A program made the translations under genes and the position numbers. The notes below the pieces were generated by a model. That model did no database searches, had not been told where the DNA came from, and saw nothing but the letters and a program-made list of their open reading frames with translations. Shown here piece after piece: positions 6,921 through 15,297 of a stretch of DNA of 45,411 bases. Source of the DNA: Bacteroidaceae bacterium (GTDB lineage: Bacteria > Bacteroidota > Bacteroidia > Bacteroidales > Bacteroidaceae); assembly GCA_017556585.1 (NCBI GenBank), contig JAFYMP010000089.1, positions 1 through 45,411 on the forward strand, written 5' to 3'. Position 1 is the stretch's first letter; each line of letters starts with the position of its first letter.

Positions 6921-8075
6921 ATGAATCTATATGATGTATATGCGCTCTTCCCTGTCAATATTGTCAGGGGAGAGAGCTTTTATGTATGGGATGATGAGGG
7001 AAACAAATATCTTGACCTTTATGGTGGACACGCAGTTATAAGCATTGGTCATTCTCATCCTCATTATGTGGAGAAAGTTGGCAAACAGCTTTCTACGCTT
7101 GGTTTTTATTCAAATTCAGTAATTAACCGTATTCAGGAAGAACTTGCCGAACGTGTAGGCAATATATCGGGTTATCCTGATTATAGTTTCTTTATGGTTA
7201 ACAGCGGTGCCGAAGCAAACGAAAATGCGCTGAAACTGGCATCGTTTCATACCGGACGCAGTCGTGTTATATCTTTCTGTAAGGCGTTTCACGGAAGAAC
7301 ATCGCTTGCAGTTGAAGCAACCGATAATCCTTCAATTATAGCACCTATAAATGCTAATGGACACGTTACATACGTTCCCTTGAATGATATTGAAACGGTG
7401 AAAACAGAACTGTTAAAAGGCGATGTCGCTGCAGTTATTATAGAGGGTATTCAAGGTGTAGGCGGTATTCGTATTCCGAATGTCGATTTTATGCACCAAT
7501 TGCGCGATATATGTACCGAAACGGGAACTGTGCTGATTCTTGATGAAATTCAGAGCGGTTATGGACGTAGCGGTAAATTCTTTGCGCATCAGTATTATGG
7601 CATTAAACCTGATATAATTACAGTTGCAAAAGGTATAGCAAACGGTTTCCCTTGCGGTGGTGTGCTTATAAGCCCTATGTTCAATCCTGTAAAAGGTCAG
7701 TTAGGTACTACTTTTGGTGGTAATCATCTGGCTTGTGCAGCAGCACTTGCTGTGATAGATGTGATGGAACAGGAAAATCTGGTGGATAATGCTGCTAAGG
7801 TGGGCGAATATCTGTTGTCTGAACTCAGAAAGATGCCTTTTGTAAAAGAGGTGCGCGGTAATGGTCTTATGATAGGCATAGAAATGGAAGAACCTATTAA
7901 GGAGATACGCCGTAAATTGCTCTTTGAAAAGCGTATATTTACGGGTGTGAGCGGTCAGAATGTAATTCGTCTGTTGCCTCCTTTGTGCATAGGTAAGGAA
8001 CAGGCTGATGAATTTTTAGAGGCGTTTAGTTCTCTCTGTTGTCAGCTCCCCACATCATCTTGTCACGTAGAGTAG
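6921..8075 (+). CDS. argD: Acylornithine aminotransferase
   Basis: ArgD is a PLP-dependent class III transaminase converting the acylglutamate semialdehyde to acylornithine. The 384-residue product has NSGAEANENALKLA (about 94-107), the PLP ring contact DEIQ (208-211) and the Schiff-base lysine K237 in VAKGIANGFPCGG. The start follows argC by 18 nt. A strong hairpin occupies codons 8-19. The last 17 codons overlap the end of nadK on the other strand, giving an atypical Ser/Cys-rich tail. It is the last gene of the argR operon. Confidence 0.95.
   Translation: MNLYDVYALFPVNIVRGESFYVWDDEGNKYLDLYGGHAVISIGHSHPHYVEKVGKQLSTLGFYSNSVINRIQEELAERVGNISGYPDYSFFMVNSGAEANENALKLASFHTGRSRVISFCKAFHGRTSLAVEATDNPSIIAPINANGHVTYVPLNDIETVKTELLKGDVAAVIIEGIQGVGGIRIPNVDFMHQLRDICTETGTVLILDEIQSGYGRSGKFFAHQYYGIKPDIITVAKGIANGFPCGGVLISPMFNPVKGQLGTTFGGNHLACAAALAVIDVMEQENLVDNAAKVGEYLLSELRKMPFVKEVRGNGLMIGIEMEEPIKEIRRKLLFEKRIFTGVSGQNVIRLLPPLCIGKEQADEFLEAFSSLCCQLPTSSCHVE
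6944..6977 (+). repeat. Inverted repeat within the start of argD
   Basis: GCTCT (6944-6948)/AGAGC (6973-6977) and CCCTG (6950-6954)/CAGGG (6965-6969) form a two-part stem around a CAATATTG core. It starts 21 nt after the first base of the argD ATG, close enough to influence translation or RNA stability. Confidence 0.45.
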
Positions 8076-8901
8076 AGAAAAAACCATAACCTTCAGGCTT
8101 CATGACATTTATATGGAATGGAGCCTTTTTTATTTCTATATCTGTTCCTTCTGGGCAGCTGAAACTGTTTCCGTCTATTGATACCAGGAAATTGTGGCTT
8201 CTGCTGGTTACTGACAGACTGATAGTTTGGTCATTGTTTAGTACTAATGGTCTCATGGTGAGACTGTGCGGAGCAACCGGAGTAAGGGTTATGATGTTTG
8301 TTTCCGGAAAGACTATAGGACCACCTACGCTTAATGAATAGGCTGTAGATCCGGTTGGTGTGGCTATAACCAGTCCGTCTGCCATATAGGTTACAAGAGG
8401 TTCGTTGTTTACAGATGCCTTTATGCTTATCATAGAAGAAACATCGTGTTTAAGAATTGCAATATCGTTTAGAGCATAGCGTGAACAATTGGCGGGAATG
8501 TTGTTCATGACAATTTCAAGCATGGATCTTTTTTGTATGGTATATTTACCGTCGTGAATAAGTTGCAATGCTTGTTTGGTGTTGTCTATGTTTATATCTG
8601 CCATAAATCCCAAACGTCCGGTGTTTATACCTATCATTGGGATTCCTTTGTCTGCAGTTCTGGATGCGGTGCGCAGGAATGTACCATCGCCTCCTATGCT
8701 TATTATGGCATCGGCTTCAAAATTATTATCTTTGAAGACGGATACACAATTTACATTGCATTCTAATACTTTTGTAAGATAGTCGTAATAATCGCTTTCT
8801 ATACAAATAGTATCGCCCATTGAATGAATGAATTCAAAGAGATTGTGCTCTGCCAAATTGGCTTTTGCTGCCGATGGATTGCCAAAAATTGCAAACTGCA
8901 T
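8026..8901 (-). CDS. nadK: NAD kinase
   Basis: NadK phosphorylates NAD to NADP. The 291-residue product has the diagnostic GGDGT at 70-74, NTGRLGF at 93-99 and ATPTGSTAYSLSVGGP further on. The start at 8901 (MQFAIFGN) fits family members, whose N-termini begin at this strand; the frame remains open to 8925 but the extra eight residues are unlike the family. It is transcribed away from pdxJ, with a shared 220-bp upstream region holding palindromic repeats. Its 3' end overlaps argD by 50 bp in a convergent orientation, so no terminator can sit between them. Confidence 0.95.
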   Translation of the reverse strand: MQFAIFGNPSAAKANLAEHNLFEFIHSMGDTICIESDYYDYLTKVLECNVNCVSVFKDNNFEADAIISIGGDGTFLRTASRTADKGIPMIGINTGRLGFMADINIDNTKQALQLIHDGKYTIQKRSMLEIVMNNIPANCSRYALNDIAILKHDVSSMISIKASVNNEPLVTYMADGLVIATPTGSTAYSLSVGGPIVFPETNIITLTPVAPHSLTMRPLVLNNDQTISLSVTSRSHNFLVSIDGNSFSCPEGTDIEIKKAPFHINVMKPEGYGFFSTLRDKMMWGADNREN

Positions 8902-8952
8902 AATAATTGTATTAAAAAGTGACAAATTTTTCTCCTTTTGAAAAAGATAGTT

Positions 8953-9036
8953 GTATCTTTGTATAAGATACTTGCGCTCGCTGAGTGAAATATCAAAGTA
9001 AACTTTGTATTTCCCGCTCGCTTAATCGTATCTTTG
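8953..9036 (+). repeat. Promoter-bearing palindromic repeat, copy 1 (nadK-pdxJ)
   Basis: The element is bounded by two copies of GTATCTTTGTA (8953-8963 and 9028-9038). The first octamer is one arm of a hairpin, GTATCTT (8953-8959)/AAGATAC (8965-8971). Inside is a near-perfect palindrome, GAAATA-T-CAAAGT / ACTTTG-TATTTC, flanked by direct repeats of CGCTCGCT. A related copy lies before ruvB at 27997-28078. Confidence 0.65.
9004..9036 (+). promoter_or_regulatory. Promoter of the pdxJ-exbBD-tonB operon
   Basis: TTTG (9004-9007), a 21-bp spacer and TATCTTTG (9029-9036) give a full match to the phylum's promoter, 85 nt before the pdxJ ATG. The -33 box lies in the right arm of the repeat's central palindrome. 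A second TATCTTTG at 8954 lacks a properly spaced -33 box. Confidence 0.6.
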
Positions 9037-9121
9037 TAAAAGGCATTTCTTTGCAAAAGTAGTGTTTGCCGGTTTTAAAGACAAATTTCAATAGATGAAA
9101 GTGTAAAAAAGAGTCAATTAT

Positions 9122-9835
9122 ATGACAAAATTAAGTGTGAATGTAAATAAGATAGCCACTTTACGTAATGCGAGGGGAGGCGATAATCCAAATGTTGTAA
9201 AAGTAGCATTGGATTGCGTAAGGTTTGGCGCTGACGGTATAACAGTTCATCCGCGACCGGACGAAAGACATATACGACCTGCCGATGTGTATCTGTTAAA
9301 GAATTATTTGAAAACAGAATTTAATATAGAGGGTTATCCGTCCAGAGATTTTATGACTTTGGTGTCTGAAGTTAAACCTACACAGGTTACGCTTGTGCCG
9401 GATTCACCGGATCAGCTTACATCAAATCACGGTTGGAATGTAGAGGAGAACTTTTCATTCCTGAAAGACATACTTGAGGAGCTAAAATCAAATGGAATAA
9501 GGTCTTCAATCTTTGTGGATGCCGATAGCGCAATGGTGGAATGGGCTGCAAAAGTGGGAACTGACAGAGTGGAATTATATACAGAACCATACGCTTCTTA
9601 CTACGATATGGGTAAGGAGGCTGCCATAAAGCCGTTTATAAAGGCTGCCAAAACTGCAAAACAGTGCGGTTTGGGACTTAATGCAGGACACGATTTGAGT
9701 TTGGAGAATTTGGCATATCTTAAACAGAATATCCCATGGATTGACGAAGTCTCTATAGGACATGCTTTGGTATGCGATGCACTGTATATGGGTTTGGAGA
9801 ATACTATCAAAGAATATAAAAGATGTTTACTATAA
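9122..9835 (+). CDS. pdxJ: Pyridoxine 5'-phosphate synthase
   Basis: PdxJ condenses 1-deoxyxylulose 5-phosphate with 3-amino-2-oxopropyl phosphate to pyridoxine phosphate, the last ring-forming step of the DXP-dependent vitamin B6 route. The 237-residue product begins with the family signature [18 protein letters not shown] and contains the phosphate-site stretch [16 protein letters not shown] and the closing [18 protein letters not shown], covering the whole TIM barrel. It is the first gene of a tight operon; exbB begins 2 nt after its stop if the ATG at 9838 is used. Confidence 0.96.
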   Translation: MTKLSVNVNKIATLRNARGGDNPNVVKVALDCVRFGADGITVHPRPDERHIRPADVYLLKNYLKTEFNIEGYPSRDFMTLVSEVKPTQVTLVPDSPDQLTSNHGWNVEENFSFLKDILEELKSNGIRSSIFVDADSAMVEWAAKVGTDRVELYTEPYASYYDMGKEAAIKPFIKAAKTAKQCGLGLNAGHDLSLENLAYLKQNIPWIDEVSIGHALVCDALYMGLENTIKEYKRCLL

Positions 9836-9837
9836 AT

Positions 9838-10539
9838 ATGTTTTTACAAGCAACAATTACACAGATGTTGGGCGATTCTTTAGCCCAGAGCCAGGTGGTA
9901 GCTCCACTTGTGGAAAGCGAAGTAGATAAAATGAACTTGTTGGATTTGGCCGTAAAAGGTGGTTGGATAATGATTGTCCTTTTGCTGTTGTCGTTTGTAT
10001 GTATCTACATTTTTGTGAACAGAATTCTGGTGTTCAAGAAGGCAGAAAACAAAGATCCTAACTTTATGGCACGTATATCAGACTATGTAAAGAATGGTGA
10101 AACAAAATCGGCCATTATATATTGTCAGGCATCGGCTACTCCGTTTAGCCGTATAGTGGAGAAAGGTCTCTGTTTTCTTGGAAAATCCAGGAATGATATT
10201 CACTCCAGTATGGAGAATGCCGCCAATGTGGAGATTGCACGTTTGGAAAAGGGTTTGTCTGGTATGTCAACCATAGCAAGTGCTGCTCCTATGATTGGTT
10301 TCTTGGGAACTGTTATAGGTATGGTAAAGGCATTCTGGGAGATGGCAAATGCCGGAAATAATATTGATATTTCTCTGTTGTCTGGAGGTATATACGAAGC
10401 TATGATTACCACAGTAGGTGGTCTGATAGTAGGTATTATAGCTCTGTTTGGATACAACTATTTGGTAACCAGAGTAGATAAGATTGCTAACGAAATGGAA
10501 TCTTTCATTCAGGAATTTACAGTATCTGTAGATGAATAA
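9838..10539 (+). CDS. exbB: MotA/TolQ/ExbB-family proton channel protein
   Basis: This is the pentameric inner-membrane proton-channel subunit that, with ExbD, energises TonB. The 233-residue product has three hydrophobic segments: one near the N-terminus (GGWIMIVLLLLSFVCIYIF), and two after a cytoplasmic loop (AAPMIGFLGTVIGMVKAF and ITTVGGLIVGIIALFGYN). GTVIGM and TTVGGL are the conserved TolQ/ExbB channel motifs. The ATG at 9838 was preferred; a start at 9823 would overlap pdxJ. The genes for the other two complex members follow, 3 nt or less apart. Confidence 0.93.
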   Translation: MFLQATITQMLGDSLAQSQVVAPLVESEVDKMNLLDLAVKGGWIMIVLLLLSFVCIYIFVNRILVFKKAENKDPNFMARISDYVKNGETKSAIIYCQASATPFSRIVEKGLCFLGKSRNDIHSSMENAANVEIARLEKGLSGMSTIASAAPMIGFLGTVIGMVKAFWEMANAGNNIDISLLSGGIYEAMITTVGGLIVGIIALFGYNYLVTRVDKIANEMESFIQEFTVSVDE

Positions 10540-10542
10540 GTT

Positions 10543-10956
10543 ATGCTGAAACGTAAGAATAAAATATCTCCACAGTTCAGTATGTCATCAATGACTGACG
10601 TAATTTTCCTGTTGTTGATTTTCTTTATGATTACATCAACAATGGTCAGTCCTAATGCTATCAAGGTGTTGCTGCCGCAAAGTTCACAACAGACATCGGC
10701 AAAACCTTTGGCTCGCGTTATCATAGACAAGAATCTGAACTATTACACAGCATTTGGCAATGATGACGAAATGCCGATAATGTATGAAGAATTAACGGCA
10801 TTCTTAATAGACTGTGCTACTAAAGAACCGGAAATGTATGTGGCTCTTTATGCAGATGAGACAGTGCCATATAAAGAGATTGTAAAGGTGCTGAATATTG
10901 CAAACGAGAATCAGTTTAAGGTGGTTTTGGCTACCAGACGTCCGGACAGACAATAA
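10543..10956 (+). CDS. exbD: ExbD/TolR-family biopolymer transport protein
   Basis: ExbD pairs inside the ExbB pentamer and carries the protonatable aspartate. The 137-residue product has a short cytoplasmic N-terminus, then the membrane segment containing TDVIFLLLIFFMI, with Asp19 as the conserved proton-carrying residue, and a periplasmic domain of typical size ending in VVLATRRPD. It starts 3 nt after exbB, and tonB begins within a few nt of its stop, so the three are almost certainly translated together. Confidence 0.93.
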   Translation: MLKRKNKISPQFSMSSMTDVIFLLLIFFMITSTMVSPNAIKVLLPQSSQQTSAKPLARVIIDKNLNYYTAFGNDDEMPIMYEELTAFLIDCATKEPEMYVALYADETVPYKEIVKVLNIANENQFKVVLATRRPDRQ

Positions 10957-10959
10957 GTG

Positions 10960-11745
10960 ATGATGAAGAAGATAGATTGGATATCAGGCGGAATTACCCT
11001 GTTGCTACATCTGCTACTGGGGCTTTTGTTGTGGTTAATAGTTATGCCGCAGCACGAAGCTCAGTTTGAGAGTGGTGTACCCGTTATGTTGGGTAATATG
11101 GGTAATCTTGATACCGATTATGAATTTACAGAAGTGGAATCTATGCCCGTTCCTTCATCGCCTGTTACGCCTGCGCCTGCTGTAGAACAGGCAGAACCGG
11201 TTATTACTCAGACCGTTGAAGAGACAGTTGCTATAGAATCCGGCGAAGAAGAGGTTATAAAGACAGAAGAGGTGTATCAGCCTACCGAAGCTGAATTAAG
11301 AGCGGAAGCTGAACGAAAGGCGCAAGAAGAGGCCGACAGACTGTTGGCAAATATGTTCTCACAGGGTGGAGGTATGTCGTCAACTACAGAACAGATTACA
11401 GAAAATGTTCAGGGTGTTCCAGGTTCTGTGCAAGGAAACTCTTCTACAGGTGCAGTTACAGGTTCGCCATCGTATGGTACCTGGGATTTGTCCGGTCGTG
11501 ACATGGTTGGTGAATTGCCACGTCCTACTTACGATGATGTTCAGGCAGAAGGCAGGGTGGTTGTTACCATACAGGTAAGTCCGGAAGGTGATGTGGTTTC
11601 GGTTTCTATAAACCAGCGTACTAATACTGTTAATCAGAAACTGCAACAGGCTGCATTAACCGCTGCAGCAAAGACAAAATTTAATGCAATAGGTGGTCTG
11701 AATAACCAAACAGGTACTATTACCTATTATTTCAAGCAGAGATAA
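10960..11745 (+). CDS. TonB/TolA-family energy transducer
   Basis: The 261-residue protein has the TonB layout: a single N-terminal signal anchor (GGITLLLHLLLGLLLWLIV), a Pro/Glu-rich then Ala/Glu-rich linker (ELRAEAERKAQEEADRLLA) suited to span the periplasm, a Ser/Gly-rich hinge, and a C-terminal TonB-like domain (GRVVVTIQVSPEGDVVSVSI ... YYFKQ). It is predicted to pass proton-motive energy from the adjacent ExbB-ExbD pair to outer-membrane receptors, such as the TonB-dependent receptor at 30953-32851. GTG 10957, ATG 10960 and ATG 10963 are all possible starts. A TolA-like role is the alternative. Confidence 0.88.
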   Translation: MMKKIDWISGGITLLLHLLLGLLLWLIVMPQHEAQFESGVPVMLGNMGNLDTDYEFTEVESMPVPSSPVTPAPAVEQAEPVITQTVEETVAIESGEEEVIKTEEVYQPTEAELRAEAERKAQEEADRLLANMFSQGGGMSSTTEQITENVQGVPGSVQGNSSTGAVTGSPSYGTWDLSGRDMVGELPRPTYDDVQAEGRVVVTIQVSPEGDVVSVSINQRTNTVNQKLQQAALTAAAKTKFNAIGGLNNQTGTITYYFKQR

Positions 11746-11768
11746 TCAAATATAAAACAGAGATTGCT

Positions 11769-12308
11769 ATGGTATATATATTTATGGCCCAAGGTTTTGA
11801 GGCAATAGAGTTTACAACTCCTTTGGATATGCTTATACGTGCAGGTATTCCTGTACAAACAGTATCGGTAACAGGTGAATTACTGGTTAAGAGTTCTCAA
11901 AATATTCCTATTATGGCAGATGCTCTGTTTGAAGATGTAGATTTTGCAGATGCCGATATGTTGATACTTCCGGGTGGACAGCCGGGTGCAACCAATCTGG
12001 CAAATCATAAGGGTGTGGAACTATTGTTGCGTCAGTTTATGGATGCCGATAAACCTGTTGCTGCTATTTGTGCAGCTCCTATGGTGTTGGGAGGTCACGG
12101 GTTGATAGATGGCAGAAAAGTTACTACATATCCGGGTTGCGAACCGGGTTTGGGTAAAGCATTATGTACCGGCGCATTGGTGGAACAGGACGCCAATCTT
12201 ATAACAGGTAAAGGTCCTGCGGCAGCAGTGGAATTTGCCAATGCAATAATCAGATTGTTGCGCAGCGAAGAACTGCAAAAGGAGGTGTGCAGTAAAATGA
12301 TGTTCTGA
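11769..12308 (+). CDS. DJ-1/PfpI family protein (YajL-like)
   Basis: The 179-residue product belongs to the DJ-1/PfpI superfamily: it opens with a flavodoxin-like strand and EAIEFTTPLDML, has LILPGGQPGATNL in the middle, and the nucleophile-elbow cysteine C101 in AICAAPMVLG. The closest named relatives are YajL/DJ-1-type proteins, implicated in oxidative-stress protection and glyoxal/deglycase-type chemistry; the physiological substrate here cannot be read from sequence. It starts 23 nt after tonB and ends 13 nt before recG, so it is probably in the same operon. Confidence 0.9.
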   Translation: MVYIFMAQGFEAIEFTTPLDMLIRAGIPVQTVSVTGELLVKSSQNIPIMADALFEDVDFADADMLILPGGQPGATNLANHKGVELLLRQFMDADKPVAAICAAPMVLGGHGLIDGRKVTTYPGCEPGLGKALCTGALVEQDANLITGKGPAAAVEFANAIIRLLRSEELQKEVCSKMMF

Positions 12309-12321
12309 AAGGGCTGTCAGG

Positions 12322-14418
12322 ATGCTTGACTTATCTGTTCGTGATGTTAAGTATCTGCCCGGTGTAGGTCCTGCAAGGGCAGAATTGCTGTCAAAAGAGC
12401 TTGGAATAAAGTCTCTTGCAGATTTAATACACTATTATCCCTACAAATACATAGATAGAAGCCGACTTTTTCAGATAAAGGAGGTTAATGGAACTATGCC
12501 CTATATTCAATTAAAGGGCAGAATTTTGAGTTTCGAAGAGATAGGAGCAGGACGTGGTAAACGTTTGGTTGCTCACTTTACAGATGGTACAAGTGTAGCA
12601 GATCTGGTTTGGTTTCAAGGTATAAAATTTGCTCTATCCAAATATAGACCCAATACGGAATATGTGGTGTTTGGAAAACCTACCATATATGGCGGCAGGG
12701 TAAATATAGCCCACCCCGAAATAGATATTGACGCCAATATTAACCTGTCAGAGATGGGAATGCAACCCCATTACAATACAACCGAAAAGATGAAGAAATC
12801 CGGCTTGAATTCGGCTGCAATAAGGAAACTGATAAACAATCTGCTGGAACTTATTGTAGAACCACTTCCGGAGACACTTCCTAATTGGTTGATAAACAGA
12901 GAGAACCTTATGTCACTTACCGACGCTCTCACTGTTATCCATTCTCCAAAAACGGCAGATAGTTTAAGACAGGCACAGCATCGTCTTAAATTTGAAGAAC
13001 TCTTTTATGTACAGTTGAATATATGCAGATATTCGGCAGCCAGAAATAAGCGGTTTAAGGGGTTGATGTTCAGTAAGGTAGGCAATTCGTTTAATAGATT
13101 TTATAGCGAATGTTTGCCATTTGCACTAACCGAAGCTCAGAAAAGAGTAGTACGCGAGATACGCAGAGATACCTGTTCCGGTGTACAGATGAACAGACTT
13201 TTGCAAGGCGATGTAGGTAGCGGAAAAACAATGGTGGCACTTATGTCTATGCTTTTAGCCATTGATAATGGTTTTCAGGCTTGTATAATGGCACCTACGG
13301 AGATTCTGGCAGAACAACATTTCGCAAACATCAGCCGTTATCTGAATTCAATAGGTTTGAATGTAGAACTGCTTACCGGAAGTATAAAAGGAAAACGCAG
13401 AGAGGCAATTCTGAATGGTTTGGTGGGCGGTAATGTAAATATATTGGTGGCTACACATGCCGTTTTGGAAGATACGGTTATGTTTGCCAGATTAGGACTG
13501 GTAGTTATAGATGAACAACATAGATTCGGTGTGGCTCAGCGTGCAAAACTGTGGTCAAAAAACAGCAATCCTCCTCACGTATTGGTAATGACGGCAACGC
13601 CTATACCCCGTACATTGGCAATGACTCTGTACGGAGATCTCGATGTCTCCATAATAGACGAATTGCCGCCTGGCAGAAAACCTATAAAGACAGTACATAA
13701 ATTTGATAATACCCACGTTGATATATATGCTTTTCTGGACGAAGAACTAAAGAAAGGCAGGCAGGTGTATGTGGTATATCCTTTGATAGAAGAGAGTGAA
13801 AAGATTGATTTGAAGAATCTGGAAGATGGATACAAAATAATTTGTGACCGTTTTCAGGGTTACGATGTGAGCAAGGTGCATGGTAAGATGAAACCGGCAG
13901 AAAAAGATGCTGAAATGCAACGTTTCAAGCGTGGAGAAACCCGTATTATGGTATCTACTACAGTGATTGAAGTGGGCGTGGATGTTCCCAATGCAAGTGT
14001 AATGGTTATAGAAAATGCAGAACGTTTCGGGTTGTCGCAGTTACATCAGCTACGAGGTAGAGTGGGGCGCGGTGCAGATCAATCTTTCTGTATATTGGTG
14101 ACAGGCTACAAACTATCGGAAGATACTCGTAAACGTATTGATATTATGGTAGATAGCAACGATGGTTTTGAAATAGCCGAAGCCGATTTAAAGTTGCGTG
14201 GTCCGGGTGATATAGAGGGAACCCAGCAGAGCGGAATAGCATTTGATTTGAAACTTGCAAATCTGGCTCGCGATGGAATGTTGATAGAACAGGTTAGAAA
14301 TATAGCCAAAGAGATAATAGCAAAAGATGCCGATTTGGTACAGCCTGAAAACCAACTTTTGGCACGCGAATTGCGCCGCCTTAAAAAAAGCCCGTTTGAC
14401 TGGTCATCTATTTCATAA
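12322..14418 (+). CDS. recG: ATP-dependent DNA helicase RecG
   Basis: RecG is a branch-migrating helicase that reverses stalled forks and processes recombination intermediates. The 698-residue protein has an N-terminal wedge/OB region beginning VKYLPGVGPARAELL, Walker A GDVGSGKT near residue 298, DEQH near 396 (the RecG form of motif II), TATPIPRT, and the C-terminal helicase motif VIENAERFGLSQLHQLRGRV. Length and motif order are complete. The start at 12322 fits the usual short N-terminus; it follows the DJ-1 gene by 13 nt. Confidence 0.96.
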   Translation: MLDLSVRDVKYLPGVGPARAELLSKELGIKSLADLIHYYPYKYIDRSRLFQIKEVNGTMPYIQLKGRILSFEEIGAGRGKRLVAHFTDGTSVADLVWFQGIKFALSKYRPNTEYVVFGKPTIYGGRVNIAHPEIDIDANINLSEMGMQPHYNTTEKMKKSGLNSAAIRKLINNLLELIVEPLPETLPNWLINRENLMSLTDALTVIHSPKTADSLRQAQHRLKFEELFYVQLNICRYSAARNKRFKGLMFSKVGNSFNRFYSECLPFALTEAQKRVVREIRRDTCSGVQMNRLLQGDVGSGKTMVALMSMLLAIDNGFQACIMAPTEILAEQHFANISRYLNSIGLNVELLTGSIKGKRREAILNGLVGGNVNILVATHAVLEDTVMFARLGLVVIDEQHRFGVAQRAKLWSKNSNPPHVLVMTATPIPRTLAMTLYGDLDVSIIDELPPGRKPIKTVHKFDNTHVDIYAFLDEELKKGRQVYVVYPLIEESEKIDLKNLEDGYKIICDRFQGYDVSKVHGKMKPAEKDAEMQRFKRGETRIMVSTTVIEVGVDVPNASVMVIENAERFGLSQLHQLRGRVGRGADQSFCILVTGYKLSEDTRKRIDIMVDSNDGFEIAEADLKLRGPGDIEGTQQSGIAFDLKLANLARDGMLIEQVRNIAKEIIAKDADLVQPENQLLARELRRLKKSPFDWSSIS

Positions 14419-14426
14419 GAAATAGT

Positions 14427-14434
14427 TAATTTTG
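14427..14434 (+). promoter_or_regulatory. Possible -7 box before the M23 peptidase gene
   Basis: TAATTTTG matches TAnnTTTG 16 nt before the ATG at 14451, but no TTG lies at the expected spacing. Transcription may instead continue from recG. Confidence 0.3.
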
Positions 14435-14450
14435 CAAGATATTTGGAGTA

Positions 14451-15287
14451 ATGTTGAAAAATTTAGGATATAGACTTATAGCAATGGTGGCAGGGGTACT
14501 GTTCGCGGCAGTTTCTTATGCCGGTGAACCGGTATCTTCGCAAGTTATTCCATTGACAGCTATGCCTACAGTGGAATGTCCCGCGCATCTCTCTGTTGGA
14601 ATAGCCTATAATTTGGATAATCCTGCATCGTTCTTATATCCCGAATGGAGTAACCAGTATGTTCATAAATTTGATGATGTTCCGTTCCCCGATTCTTTGG
14701 TAATAATGATGAAGGATTTCTGTATGCCAACTGACAGCACCAGAATTACAGACAAGTATGGTTACAGACCACGCAGAACCAGAGTGCATTATGGCCTTGA
14801 TGTAAAGGTTCTTACAGGCGATACTATAAGATCTGCTTTTGACGGTAAGGTAAGAATTTCGCGATACGAAAGACGCGGTTATGGTCATTACTTAGTTATC
14901 AGACATCCAAACGGATTAGAAACCGTCTATGCGCATCTTTCAAAGAAACTGGTAAAAGAGAATCAGATTGTGCGTGCAGGTGAACCTATCGGTCTGGGTG
15001 GTAATACAGGACGTTCAACAGGTTCGCATCTGCATTTTGAGACCAGAATTTTGGGAAAACCAATAAATCCGGCGTTTATGTTTAATTTTCCGGAGCAGTG
15101 TGCAGAAACAGATGTTTATGTATATCGTAAAGCAGATAACAAAGAGGTTTATTACAAAGTTCGCAGTGGTGATACACTTACACGTATAGCAGCTAAGAAC
15201 GAGACATCGGTATCTGCAATATGTAAATTGAATGGTATCTCCAGAAATACAATACTTAGAGTAGGACAAACCCTTAGGGTGAATTAA
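14451..15287 (+). CDS. M23 metallopeptidase with C-terminal LysM domain
   Basis: A 278-residue exported protein with an N-terminal signal (LIAMVAGVLFAAVSYAG) predicted to cut near residue 25. The LytM/M23 domain has the zinc ligands H113 and D117 (HYGLD), then H162 and the HLH at 193-195, all intact, so it should be an active peptidoglycan endopeptidase, cutting or remodelling stem-peptide crosslinks in the periplasm. A LysM repeat (YYKVRSGDTLTRIA ... ILRVGQTLRV, 235-278) would bind peptidoglycan. Having LysM after rather than before the catalytic domain is common in Bacteroidota. It lies between recG and the DUF1599 gene, 10 nt ahead of the latter. Confidence 0.92.
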   Translation: MLKNLGYRLIAMVAGVLFAAVSYAGEPVSSQVIPLTAMPTVECPAHLSVGIAYNLDNPASFLYPEWSNQYVHKFDDVPFPDSLVIMMKDFCMPTDSTRITDKYGYRPRRTRVHYGLDVKVLTGDTIRSAFDGKVRISRYERRGYGHYLVIRHPNGLETVYAHLSKKLVKENQIVRAGEPIGLGGNTGRSTGSHLHFETRILGKPINPAFMFNFPEQCAETDVYVYRKADNKEVYYKVRSGDTLTRIAAKNETSVSAICKLNGISRNTILRVGQTLRVN

Positions 15288-15297
15288 TATATTGATT

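Noticed and set aside
8799..9056. Reverse-strand frame across the nadK start and repeat
   Set aside because: It overlaps nadK in another frame and its translation follows repeat DNA; no family resemblance.
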